Shown: positions 31,906-38,778 of the stretch, one piece after another
Position numbering within the stretch: the first letter of the stretch is position 1
How the letters are laid out: every line of letters begins with the position of its first letter
From: JAVKSL01 sp039583695
GTDB lineage: Bacteria > Actinomycetota > Acidimicrobiia > Acidimicrobiales > JAJPHD01
Length of the DNA: 38,778 nt
NCBI GenBank assembly: GCA_039583695.1
Contig: JAVKSL010000019.1
Location: 1 to 38,778 of the forward strand
Direction of reading: 5' to 3'
The notes under the pieces: model-generated
What the model was told of the DNA's origin: nothing
The model's input: only the letters and a program-made list of their open reading frames with translations
The model's database searches: none
Program-made: the position numbers and the translations under genes

Positions 31906-32067
31906 AGCTGTCTCCTAACCAGCTCCCGGGCTCGTGCCCAGAAGTCGTCCCCCAAACTCCGACCCTTCACTCGGTCTCCAGGTGACGGCACCTGCAAACC
32001 CATAGCTCACGGCGTCGCCAGCGCTAGAGCGCGCTGCGGAGCCCCCCTATCGTACACATTGACGTGC

Positions 32068-32096
32068 ATTCTACAGGCTTGTCACCAATTCTTCAA
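32068..32096 (-). promoter_or_regulatory. Candidate promoter for the sigma-like gene
   Basis: On the minus strand TTGAAG (32096-32091), a 17-bp spacer and TAGAAT (32073-32068). It lies over the stop codon of the upstream YyaL-type gene and would give a leader of about 155 nt. No ECF-type GGAAC/GTC promoter was recognised that would suggest autoregulation. Confidence 0.45.
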
Positions 32097-34182
32097 CCGT
32101 GCGTACTGGGGCGGCACATGTATAGGCCTGGCAGACATATCCAAAACCAGGCGCCCGGCCCTCCCAAAGTGGCGATTCGTACGGCTCTCCCCAGGCCAGC
32201 ACCACCCGGGGGAGGTAGCGATCCTGCACCACACGCACCATCTCGTGGCACTCACCGACCACCGCCACCTCGGTCACCCCGGCCGAGCAAAGGTCCACGG
32301 CTGAGAGGCAGTAGCTGAGGGTGGTTGGCGCGCCAGCGAGTATTGGACCGACCACATCGAGGATCGCCAGGGCCGCCTGGCGGTAGCGGTCCTGGCCGGT
32401 GAGGGCGCCCAGGCGAGTCAGCGCGACTGCTGCCACCGCGTTCGCCGAGGGCGTCGCGCCGTCGTGGATGTCCTTGGCGCGCACGATGAGCCGCTCCGCG
32501 TCGTGACCGGTGCTGAACAGCCCGGCGCCGTCGGTGTCCCAGAACAGCTCGATCATCGCGTCCGCCGTCTCGCAAGCCAGCAGGATCCAGCGGGCCTCCC
32601 CGGTGACCTCGCCCAAGCGAGTGAAGGCCTCGATCAGCCAGGCGTAGTCGGCGGCGTATGCCAGGTGGCGCGCCTGGCCCCCCTGCCAGGAACGCAGCCA
32701 CCTCCCGTCACTCGGGCGCCTGAGAGAGGCCAGCAGGAACTCCGCCGTGCCCAGCGCAGCGGCACGCCAATCGGGACGGTCCATTGCCGCGGCCGCCTCG
32801 GCCAGGGTCGCCACGAACATGGCGTTCCACTCGGTGAGCACCTTGTCGTCCAAGCCCGGGCGAGGCCGCCCCGCCCGGGCACCGAGCAAAGCCTTGCGGG
32901 CTGCCTCGATCTCGGCAGGCCGGTACATCTCGCCGCGAATCGAGTGGTGCAGGACGGTGGCGCTGCCCTCGAAGTTTCCTCCCGCGCTCACCCCGTACCA
33001 CTCGGCTGCCGCCGGGGCTGCCTCCCCGAGCACCGCAGCGAGCTGCTCTGGAGTCCACACGTAGTAGCGCCCCTCAACGCCTTCAGAGTCCGCATCCTGG
33101 GCGCTGCACAGACCGCCCTCAGGGTTCCTCAGCGTGCCCAGGACGTAGTCGATGGTCTCCTCGACCACCGAGCACCAGCGGGGCGAGCCGGTCAGCTGCC
33201 AGGCGTGAAGGTAGACCCTGACCAGTCCGGCCTGGTCGTAGAGCATCTTCTCGAAGTGCGGAACTGACCAGCTGGCATCCACCGAGTAGCGGTGAAAGCC
33301 GCCCCCCAGATGGTCGTATATTCCCCCCGACGCCATGGCATCGAGGGTGGTGGCGGCCATCGAAAGGCAGCCGGCCGCGAGGGGGCTGTGGCTCTCGTTG
33401 GCGCAGGTGAACAGCAGGACCTCGATCATCGACGGCTGGGGGAACTTGGGGGCCGGTCCGAAGCCGCCGCGGCGGTCGTCGTGCGCGGAGCGAATTGCAG
33501 CCAGCGCCCGATTAAGGATCTCTGTCGCCGGAAGGCCGCCGATCAGCAGCTCGCCGTCTGGCGCCGGGGTGACAGCGGCGGCCGGCGTGGCCGCCTGAGC
33601 TGGTGCCCGGGATGTGCCGTCCCCGCCCGATGCGGCCAGCACCGCCGCGGCCCCGGCGGCGACCGAGCCCAACGGCAGGCGTGTGCGGGCCTGGACCTCC
33701 TTCATCAGCTGGGCCGCTCCCTCCAGCACCTTCTCGCGTCGATCCCGCCACGCCTCGTCCACCGCTCGCAGGATCGAGGTGAAGGTCGGTATTCCCCGGC
33801 CCTCCTCGAGGGGGAAGTAGGTCCCCCCGTAGAACGGCTGACCGTCCGGCGTCAGAAAGACAGTCATCGGCCAACCCCCGGTCCCGGTCATCGCCTGGAC
33901 CGCCTCCATGTAGATCGTGTCCACGTCCGGCCGCTCCTCCCGGTCCACCTTCACCGACACGAAACGCTCGTTGAGCAGGGCGGCGGTGGCGGCATCCTCG
34001 AAGGATTCGTGCGCCATCACGTGGCACCAGTGACAGGCGGAGTAGCCCACCGACAACAGCACGGGGCAGTCCCGCTCGGCGGCGGCGGCGAACGCCTCCT
34101 CTCCCCAGGGATACCACTCGACCAGATTCTCGGCGTGCTGGCGCAGGTAAGGGCTGGTCTCGCTGGCCAGGCGGTTGGTCAT
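32071..34182 (-). CDS. YyaL/SSP411-type thioredoxin-domain protein (DUF255)
   Basis: A 703-residue protein. The start MTNRLASETSPYLRQHAENLVEWYPW is the canonical family N-terminus, hence ATG 34182. An N-terminal thioredoxin-like domain holds GYSACHWCHVMAHESF (CxxC), VKVDREERPDVDTIYM and GGWPMTVFLTPDG; an alpha/alpha-barrel of the glycosidase type follows (GIYDHLGGGFHRYSVDASWSVPHFEKMLYDQA, DADSEGVEGRYYVWT, LTEWNAM). A ~45-residue Ala-rich insert sits near 195-240. The biochemical role of this widespread cytoplasmic family is not established. It is divergent from the oxidase gene at 34289. Confidence 0.92.
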   Translation of the reverse strand: MTNRLASETSPYLRQHAENLVEWYPWGEEAFAAAAERDCPVLLSVGYSACHWCHVMAHESFEDAATAALLNERFVSVKVDREERPDVDTIYMEAVQAMTGTGGWPMTVFLTPDGQPFYGGTYFPLEEGRGIPTFTSILRAVDEAWRDRREKVLEGAAQLMKEVQARTRLPLGSVAAGAAAVLAASGGDGTSRAPAQAATPAAAVTPAPDGELLIGGLPATEILNRALAAIRSAHDDRRGGFGPAPKFPQPSMIEVLLFTCANESHSPLAAGCLSMAATTLDAMASGGIYDHLGGGFHRYSVDASWSVPHFEKMLYDQAGLVRVYLHAWQLTGSPRWCSVVEETIDYVLGTLRNPEGGLCSAQDADSEGVEGRYYVWTPEQLAAVLGEAAPAAAEWYGVSAGGNFEGSATVLHHSIRGEMYRPAEIEAARKALLGARAGRPRPGLDDKVLTEWNAMFVATLAEAAAAMDRPDWRAAALGTAEFLLASLRRPSDGRWLRSWQGGQARHLAYAADYAWLIEAFTRLGEVTGEARWILLACETADAMIELFWDTDGAGLFSTGHDAERLIVRAKDIHDGATPSANAVAAVALTRLGALTGQDRYRQAALAILDVVGPILAGAPTTLSYCLSAVDLCSAGVTEVAVVGECHEMVRVVQDRYLPRVVLAWGEPYESPLWEGRAPGFGYVCQAYTCAAPVRTVEELVTSL

Positions 34183-34288
34183 GTGCTCGAGGCTAGTAGT
34201 AGCGATGAAAGAATATGCCCGGTGGTGGCTGGCCTCCGTGCCCACCCACCCCCTGTGAACGGCCCGCCAGGCCCGTTAACATGAGAGA

Positions 34289-34999
34289 GTGACACTAGGA
34301 GGTTCCGGTCCCGAAAACGTGCCCACCAGGGAGGCGGGTGCGCCGCCCAAGCTCTCTCACCAGGCGCTCCTTGCCGCCCAGGTCGAGACCCTCGAGACCC
34401 CTCGGCGTCACTACGGCGCCGCGGCCAGGGCCCTGTTCGTGCTTCTCGACATTGTCTATGGCCGAGGTCGTACCCTGTCCAAGTTCAAGGTGCTCGAGAT
34501 CGTGGCGCGGGTCCCTTACCAGTCATGGGAGCAGGTGGCCTACATTGCCGTCACGCATGTTTCTGGGCGCACCGCCCTGGCCCGGCGCATCCACGACCGG
34601 GTGCTGGAGACCCGCGCGCAGCAGGACAACGAGGCATGGCACCTGCTGGTTCTCGAGGAGCTGACATCCCAGATTGGGGACAGGGAGGGGCTCTTGCGCT
34701 TCGGTGTGATCCCACAGATCTTGGCCTTCGCGTACTACCAGCTCTCCTTCATGCTTTATGTGGTGCGCCCACGCTGGAGCTACCGGCTCAACGCGGACTT
34801 CGAGGACCATGCCGAGCACGAGTACATGACAATGGTGACGGAGCACCCAGAGTGGGAGGTCGAGCGATTCGAGTCGTCGTTCGCGGACATCTACGGCAGC
34901 TTTGACTCCCTTGCGGACCTGTTCCGCCAGATCGCCCACGACGAACGGGTGCACAAGCAGGAGAGCCTGGCGGCCGTCGCCGAGGCCAGGTTCAGCTGA
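34289..34999 (+). CDS. Alternative-oxidase-like di-iron membrane protein
   Basis: A 236-residue protein matching the alternative oxidase pattern in order: KFKVLEIVARVPYQSWEQ (Glu70), DNEAWHLLVLEEL (Glu115, His118), the hydrophobic YYQLSFMLYVVRPR, DFEDHAEHEYM (Glu172), and AHDERVH (Glu219, His222). These are the positions of the di-iron ligands, and length equals bacterial AOX. The family oxidises quinol and reduces oxygen to water without pumping protons, as a monotopic membrane protein. GTG 34289 is assumed; a GTG at 34319 has AGGAGG 16 bp upstream. A quinol-oxidase role is inferred from motifs; another ferritin-like activity is possible. Confidence 0.78.
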   Translation: MTLGGSGPENVPTREAGAPPKLSHQALLAAQVETLETPRRHYGAAARALFVLLDIVYGRGRTLSKFKVLEIVARVPYQSWEQVAYIAVTHVSGRTALARRIHDRVLETRAQQDNEAWHLLVLEELTSQIGDREGLLRFGVIPQILAFAYYQLSFMLYVVRPRWSYRLNADFEDHAEHEYMTMVTEHPEWEVERFESSFADIYGSFDSLADLFRQIAHDERVHKQESLAAVAEARFS

Positions 35000-35072
35000 G
35001 GCCAGTGGAAAAAGGGGCCGACTGTTCCAGGGATGCGACACCGAGGGTCGACGCGGCGATTTGAGTGCCGCC

Positions 35073-35126
35073 AGGGCTGCGAGTGCTGCAAGGGCTGCGA
35101 GTGCTGCAAGGGCTGCGAGCTTCGCT
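35073..35126. repeat. 18-bp tandem repeat between convergent genes
   Basis: Two full units (35073-35090, 35091-35108) and a partial third ending at 35126, where it touches the stop codon of the GMC gene. It lies between the 3' ends of the oxidase-like gene (34999) and the GMC oxidoreductase. Confidence 0.8.
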
Positions 35127-36814
35127 CAGCCCACCCTGGAGCTCGGTCGGAGGGCGGGAGAGCTCTGTGGCACGGCGGGGGCGAGCGGGGCCACGGCGTC
35201 GAGACGCCGGTAGGGTTCGCCCAGCGCCGGCCGGGGGTCGGGTTGGCCGCGGTTCGGCCAGTGCGCCATGGCCCTCTCCGCCTGGGCGGTGATGGTCAGC
35301 GACGGGTTGACCCCCAGGTTGGCAGATATGGCGGTGCCATCCACGACGTGCAGGCCGGGGTGCCCATAGACTCGGTGATAGGCGTCGATGACGCCGCTGG
35401 CCGGCGAGTCCCCGATCACTGCGCCCCCGATGAAATGCGCGGTCATCGGGGTGTTGAACAGGTCGCCCCACGCGCCACCCGCTACGCCGTCGATCTTCTC
35501 GGCGATCCTGCGCGCCACCTCGTGACCGACCGGGATCCAGGTGGGGCTGGGCTCGCCGTGGCCAGCCTTGGTCGAAAGCCCGACCCGACCGAATGGGCCT
35601 GGCTTGGGATACACGGTCATCGAGTTGTCCAAGGACTGCATGACCAGGGCGATGACGGTCTGGCGGGCCCAGCCCCTCACGCCGTAGATGGTCCTCACGT
35701 CTCCTCGCTGGCGCCAGGATTCCCGGATGCCCAGCGCTAGCCGGTTGCGCCCCTCTGCGGGGTCGGTGAGAGCGGTCTGGAGCAGGCCCATGAGGTCGCT
35801 GCCGTCACCGTAGCGCACCGGCTCGATGTGGGTGTCGGCGTCAGGGTGCACAGATGAGGTGATCGCCACCCCCCGGGTGAAATCGACATCGGAGCGGCGC
35901 GAACGTGCTCCGACGATCGCCTCGGAGTTGGTCCGGGTGAGCACGCCCAAGCGGTCGGAAAGGTTGGGTAGCCGGCCTGTGTGGCGCATGCGGTGCATCA
36001 GGCGCTGGGTGCCGAGAGTCCCCGCGGCAAGCACGACCTGCCCAGCGGAGAAGATCTTGCGGCCTCCGCTGCCTGAGCGGGCCGTGGGCCTGGTCTCCAC
36101 GGCGTAGCCCCCTCCGATCAGCGGGCGGACGCCGAGCACCGTGGTCATCGGAACGACGGTCGCCCCGGCGCCCTCGGCGAGGTACAGGTAGTTCTTGACC
36201 AGGGTGTTCTTGGCGTTGTGCCGACATCCCGTCATGCACGCCCCGCACTCGATGCAGCCGCGCCGGCGCGGCCCGGCGCCTCCGAAGTACGGATCGTCGA
36301 CCTCCACCCCCGGCTCGCCGAAGAACACGCCCACCGGGGTCGGCCGGTAAGTGTCGCCAAAGCCCATCTCGGTGGCCACCTGGCGCAGGACCTGATCGGC
36401 GGGTGTGGTGGTGGGGTTGGTCGAGATCCCCAGCATTCGACCGGCCAGGTCGAAATAGGGAGCCAGCTCGCTGCGCCAGTCGGTGATCCCCGCCCACTGG
36501 GCGTCGTCGTAGAAGGCTTGGGCAGGCGCGTAGAGGGTATTGCCGTAGACCAGCGACCCGCCGCCCACGCCAGCCCCGGCCAGCACGACCACGTCCTTGA
36601 GCGGGGCGATCCTTTGGATGCCAAACCAGCCGAGCGCCGGTGCCCACAAGAAGGAGCGCACATCCCAGCTGGTCTCGGGGAGCTCTTCGTCGGCAAAGCG
36701 GCGGCCCGCCTCGATGACCGCGACCCGGTATCGCTTCTCGGTGAGCCGCAGCGCCGCCACGCTGCCCCCGAACCCGCTGCCGATGACGACGACGTCGTAG
36801 TCGGAGCCAGCCAT
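35126..36814 (-). CDS. GMC-type FAD oxidoreductase, cholesterol-oxidase-like
   Basis: A 562-residue flavoprotein. The FAD-binding Rossmann motif is VVVIGSGFGGSVAALRL near the N-terminus, with GAGVGGGSLVYGNTL for the second FAD contact. CIECGACMTGCRHNAKNT is a Cys-rich segment found in the cholesterol-oxidase-like branch of GMC enzymes. The C-terminal signature GGAVIGDSPASGVIDAYHRVYGHPGLHVVDGTAISANLGVNPSLTI contains the usual His and Asn active-site region. Sterol or other alcohol oxidation is likely; the substrate is not certain. No Tat signal is seen, so it is probably intracellular. ATG 36814 (MAGSDYDVVVIG) is chosen as the compact start. The last ~25 residues are low-complexity. Confidence 0.9.
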   Translation of the reverse strand: MAGSDYDVVVIGSGFGGSVAALRLTEKRYRVAVIEAGRRFADEELPETSWDVRSFLWAPALGWFGIQRIAPLKDVVVLAGAGVGGGSLVYGNTLYAPAQAFYDDAQWAGITDWRSELAPYFDLAGRMLGISTNPTTTPADQVLRQVATEMGFGDTYRPTPVGVFFGEPGVEVDDPYFGGAGPRRRGCIECGACMTGCRHNAKNTLVKNYLYLAEGAGATVVPMTTVLGVRPLIGGGYAVETRPTARSGSGGRKIFSAGQVVLAAGTLGTQRLMHRMRHTGRLPNLSDRLGVLTRTNSEAIVGARSRRSDVDFTRGVAITSSVHPDADTHIEPVRYGDGSDLMGLLQTALTDPAEGRNRLALGIRESWRQRGDVRTIYGVRGWARQTVIALVMQSLDNSMTVYPKPGPFGRVGLSTKAGHGEPSPTWIPVGHEVARRIAEKIDGVAGGAWGDLFNTPMTAHFIGGAVIGDSPASGVIDAYHRVYGHPGLHVVDGTAISANLGVNPSLTITAQAERAMAHWPNRGQPDPRPALGEPYRRLDAVAPLAPAVPQSSPALRPSSRVG

Positions 36815-36849
36815 GTTGCCCAGGCTAGCCGTGGCCAGGTTTCGCCCAC

Positions 36850-36951
36850 AGGGCCTGTACGAGAACAACCTGGGCGGCGAAGCCGCTCAAATGCGGTCCT
36901 CGTCAGGGCTATAGCTGTGCCCGCCGCCCAGGTTGTTCTCTGCCAGGCCCT
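36850..36951. repeat. 102-bp palindromic repeat element, copy 2
   Basis: Begins AGGGCCTG and ends CAGGCCCT. In direct orientation it matches the reverse complement of 24092-24191 nearly base for base, with only a few substitutions and a 2-bp length difference. It lies between the GMC gene and the YdcF-like gene; no coding capacity. The GGGCTATAGC motif is shared by both copies. Confidence 0.85.
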
Positions 36952-37139
36952 TAGCAGCCCAGAGCCGAGGCGGCGGTGGCGCAGATCTCATCTACGCGGG
37001 CGGAGCCCGGCTGGCCCGGGCACCGGACCAGCATGGCCTTGGGAAGGGCTGGATGTTGTCGAAGCTGGCGGTGCGGTCACGAGTGGCGAACGGTCTTGCG
37101 GGTCCGGCATGAGGTGTCGTCCGTCGGGCCGCAGGTGCA

Positions 37140-37727
37140 TTGGTGGTCCTCCGCAAGGCAGGAGTGGCATTTATAATTGCTGGCTTGAGCTGGGGGCGCA
37201 GTCGCAGGGCACGACGAGCGGGGCTGCTGGCGTCGGGGGTGATCCTCGCGTTCCTGGCTGCCAGCGCGAAACTATTCGTACGGCCGGCCACGAACTTGCC
37301 CCAACCAGCCGATGCGATAGTGGTGCTGGGCGGTCGGCCTGCCGGGCGCCTTGTGAGGGGCATCGCCCTGGCCCGCTCGGGCTATGCCCCGGTGCTGGTC
37401 ATCTCTCAGAGCGCCCTGGGAGGTGCACGCTCTTGTGCTGTCAGCATTCGAGGGGTGAGCGTCATCTGCTTCAGCCCCGACCCGCCGACAACTCAGGGAG
37501 AGGCTCGCTTCGTGGCTGCGCTGGCGAACCGGCGCCATTGGCGTCGCTTGATCGTCATCCCCTCGACCACCCAGACGACGCGAGCCCGCATCCGCTTCGG
37601 GCGCTGCTACAGCGGCAGCGTTCTCATGGTCCCGGTCGGGTTCTCCACGCCATGGCGCTGGGCCTACGAGATCGTCTATGAGTGGGGAGCGTTGGCCAAG
37701 GCGCTGGTCATCCAGCGCACTTGCTGA
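37140..37727 (+). CDS. YdcF/SanA-type DUF218 membrane-anchored protein
   Basis: A 195-residue protein with one N-terminal membrane segment (RAGLLASGVILAFLAASAKLFV) and a DUF218 domain: PADAIVVLGGRPAGRLVRGIALARSGYAPVLVISQ, then PPTTQGEARFVAALA and IVIPSTTQTTRARIRFGRCY. Members include YdcF, SanA and ElyC, linked to envelope integrity; catalytic activity is not established. The start is unclear: TTG 37140, GTG 37164 or TTG 37185. A TATAAT at 37172-37177 would, if used as a -10 box, favour the last as a near-leaderless start. Confidence 0.75.
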   Translation: MVVLRKAGVAFIIAGLSWGRSRRARRAGLLASGVILAFLAASAKLFVRPATNLPQPADAIVVLGGRPAGRLVRGIALARSGYAPVLVISQSALGGARSCAVSIRGVSVICFSPDPPTTQGEARFVAALANRRHWRRLIVIPSTTQTTRARIRFGRCYSGSVLMVPVGFSTPWRWAYEIVYEWGALAKALVIQRTC

Positions 37728-37844
37728 CCGCCACCTTCCAGGCACCTCGTCCGCCAACTCGATGCGAGGTATCGCGCTGTCGGCGCACATGGGCACCACT
37801 GCTCGTAAATGGCCGCTCCAGCGTCGAGGGAGGGGCCTCATACC

Positions 37845-37887
37845 ACCAGCGGCCGTACCCTGGTCGAGCCAGGATACGGCCGCTGGT
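37845..37887. terminator. Strong hairpin between convergent genes
   Basis: Arms of 19 bp (37845-37863 and 37869-37887) match at 18 of 19 positions with a 5-nt loop. It lies 8 bp beyond the stop codon of the minus-strand secreted protein gene and 117 bp after the convergent YdcF-like gene. There is no T-run, as is usual for high-GC actinobacterial terminators. It probably ends transcription from both sides. Confidence 0.65.
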
Positions 37888-37895
37888 CGTCTGGT

Positions 37896-38462
37896 CTAAA
37901 GCAGGGTCAGAGACGAAAGCAGTCCGGATAGCGAAGACAGTCCGGATAGCGATGGCAGTCCGGGGAGCGATGGCAGTCCGGGGAGCGAAGACAGTCCGGG
38001 GAGCGAGGGCAGGCTCACACCAGGAGAGGTGCAGGCGCTGATCGTGATGGTCTGGGTAGGCACCGCCGGCACTGATGGGATTGAGATCACGGTCGGGGTC
38101 CCATTGATGGTCACGGTGACGGAGCCGGTGACGACCGATCCGACCGATCCCGTCGTGACGACCAGCGCAACGCCTTGACTACCGCTGGGGCAGGTCCCCG
38201 GCACGACGGTTGGAAGCGTGATGGCATCCGGGTTGACCGTGACGGAAACCGTGAGCTCAACACTGGTAACCGCGGCGGTGGGCGTGGTGCAGGTGCCGTT
38301 GACACAGACTGTGACCGGCACGCTCGGGATAGTCACGGGACCAACGGTCGCCGAGACTGTGGTCGACTGGGCTGACGCGGGACTGGCCAAGGCCAGCGGA
38401 CCGAGAATGCCACCTAGCGCCACAACGGGTAATGCCAACATCTTTGCTAGTCCGACGCGCAT
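37896..38462 (-). CDS. Small secreted protein with Leu-Pro-Ser-Gly repeat tail
   Basis: A 188-residue exported protein. MRVGLAKMLALPVVALGGIL with a following Ala-rich segment is a signal peptide; cleavage is expected after ASPASA. The mature protein is Val/Thr-rich with likely beta structure and three Cys-containing segments (VCVNGTC, VPGTCPSGS, ISACTSPG). The last ~35 residues are SLPGL/LSGLSSL repeats encoded by an 18-bp tandem array. No catalytic motif is seen; a cell-wall or extracellular structural role is a guess. ATG 38462 has GGAG 6 bp upstream. Confidence 0.75.
   Translation of the reverse strand: MRVGLAKMLALPVVALGGILGPLALASPASAQSTTVSATVGPVTIPSVPVTVCVNGTCTTPTAAVTSVELTVSVTVNPDAITLPTVVPGTCPSGSQGVALVVTTGSVGSVVTGSVTVTINGTPTVISIPSVPAVPTQTITISACTSPGVSLPSLPGLSSLPGLPSLPGLPSLSGLSSLSGLLSSLTLL
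37921..38010 (-). repeat. 18-bp tandem repeat encoding the C-terminal tail of the secreted protein
   Basis: Five units (37921-37938, 37939-37956, 37957-37974, 37975-37992, 37993-38010) starting AGTCCGG, with two alternating variants. They keep the reading frame and encode six-residue Leu/Pro/Ser/Gly motifs up to the stop. Confidence 0.88.
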
Positions 38463-38778
38463 CTTTGCTCCATTTCTTCTTGTAGGGGGGTTACCTTGTG
38501 ATATCGTTGCAGGCCCAGGTGACATCCGCAAATCCGTGGCCCGAACAGCTGATGAAAACCTTGTGTACAGTGAGCCTCCAGCTTGGGTAGACGAGCATCT
38601 CCGCGGGCCTCCCACCATGCGGACGGCGAGGGAATCCTCGATGTGCTTGATGGGCAGTATTGCGCCCCTCGACGTCAGTCTGCTGGTGGGCGCAGAGCGC
38701 CCGCGCCCCACCAGCACCGGTGCCCCCACCGGCGCCCCCCTGAGCGAGACGGGCGCCGGTGGTGGGCCAGCGGCTCTT
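38463..38778. other. Upstream region with stacked palindromes at the window end
   Basis: No gene recognised in these 316 bp. Three inverted repeats cluster near the end: TGCTGGTGGG / CCCACCAGCA (38681-38690, 38707-38716), the perfect palindrome GCACCGGTGC (38714-38723), and CCACCGGCGCC / GGCGCCGGTGG (38726-38736, 38752-38762). They could terminate a gene lying beyond the window edge. The 215 bp closest to the secreted-protein gene may hold its promoter, but no convincing -35/-10 pair was found. Confidence 0.5.

Noticed and set aside
35033..35740. Cys-rich frame (CECCKGCECCKGC) that looks like a metallothionein
   Set aside because: The Cys pattern is produced by an 18-bp tandem repeat read in the wrong frame, and the rest is antisense to the GMC oxidoreductase.

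Overview
The window is high-GC, Gram-positive-type chromosomal DNA. GTG and TTG starts are common, genes overlap by 4 nt (GTGA/TTGA), and an Asp23-type envelope cluster, an actinobacterial DnaE1 and a cholesterol-oxidase-like GMC enzyme are present. The six 'GYW...G' repeats in a secreted glycosidase are a style I associate with Acidimicrobiia, so an uncultured or draft-assembled acidimicrobial actinobacterium is my best guess (inference). Two 100-N scaffold gaps (11695-11794 and 30801-30900) both fall inside short tandem repeats.

Layout. 1-1.7 kb: decayed mobile DNA (transposase tail, winged-helix/ISAzo13-like transposase with a frameshift, integrase fragment). 1.9-3.2 kb: MFS exporter. 3.4-4.5 kb: HIT hydrolase plus a frameshifted histidine phosphatase. 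4.5-5.9 kb: an unrecognised gene behind a strong palindrome and a 37-bp duplication. 5.8-11.6 kb (minus): one tightly packed operon dnaX-ybaB-recR-epimerase-5'-3' exonuclease-tadA-purU, preceded by the SRP RNA and, divergently, tRNA-Ser(GGA). 12.1-14.5 kb: five-gene Asp23/AmaP-like envelope cluster. 14.5-17.7 kb: aldo/keto reductase, fatty-acid desaturase, a 38-residue membrane peptide and an ABC ATPase. 17.9-23.2 kb: KimA-like transporter, secreted GH99-like enzyme, channel-like membrane protein. 23.4-28.9 kb: DinB-like protein, replicative polymerase dnaE and a GNAT-like protein. 29-32 kb: an unknown gene and a gene I reconstruct across the second gap as a sigma-factor-like protein with a repeat linker, a membrane anchor and a Thr-rich tail. 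32-37 kb: YyaL-type thioredoxin-domain protein, alternative-oxidase-like di-iron protein, GMC oxidoreductase. 37-38.5 kb: YdcF-like protein and a secreted repeat-tailed protein.

The most unusual features are non-coding or architectural. (1) A triplet of consensus DnaA-box-like 9-mers at exact 12-bp spacing is duplicated 206 bp apart just upstream of dnaE. (2) A ~100-bp palindromic repeat family has two near-identical copies in opposite orientation (24092-24191, 36850-36951), a fragment at 23404 and a possible relative at 19831. (3) The sigma-like membrane protein's halves match in frame only if the gap length is 2 mod 3, which is what the 18-bp repeat phase predicts. (4) Short tandem arrays of 15-19 bp recur at many loci, often at gene ends. 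No CRISPR array, prophage or toxin-antitoxin pair was seen.
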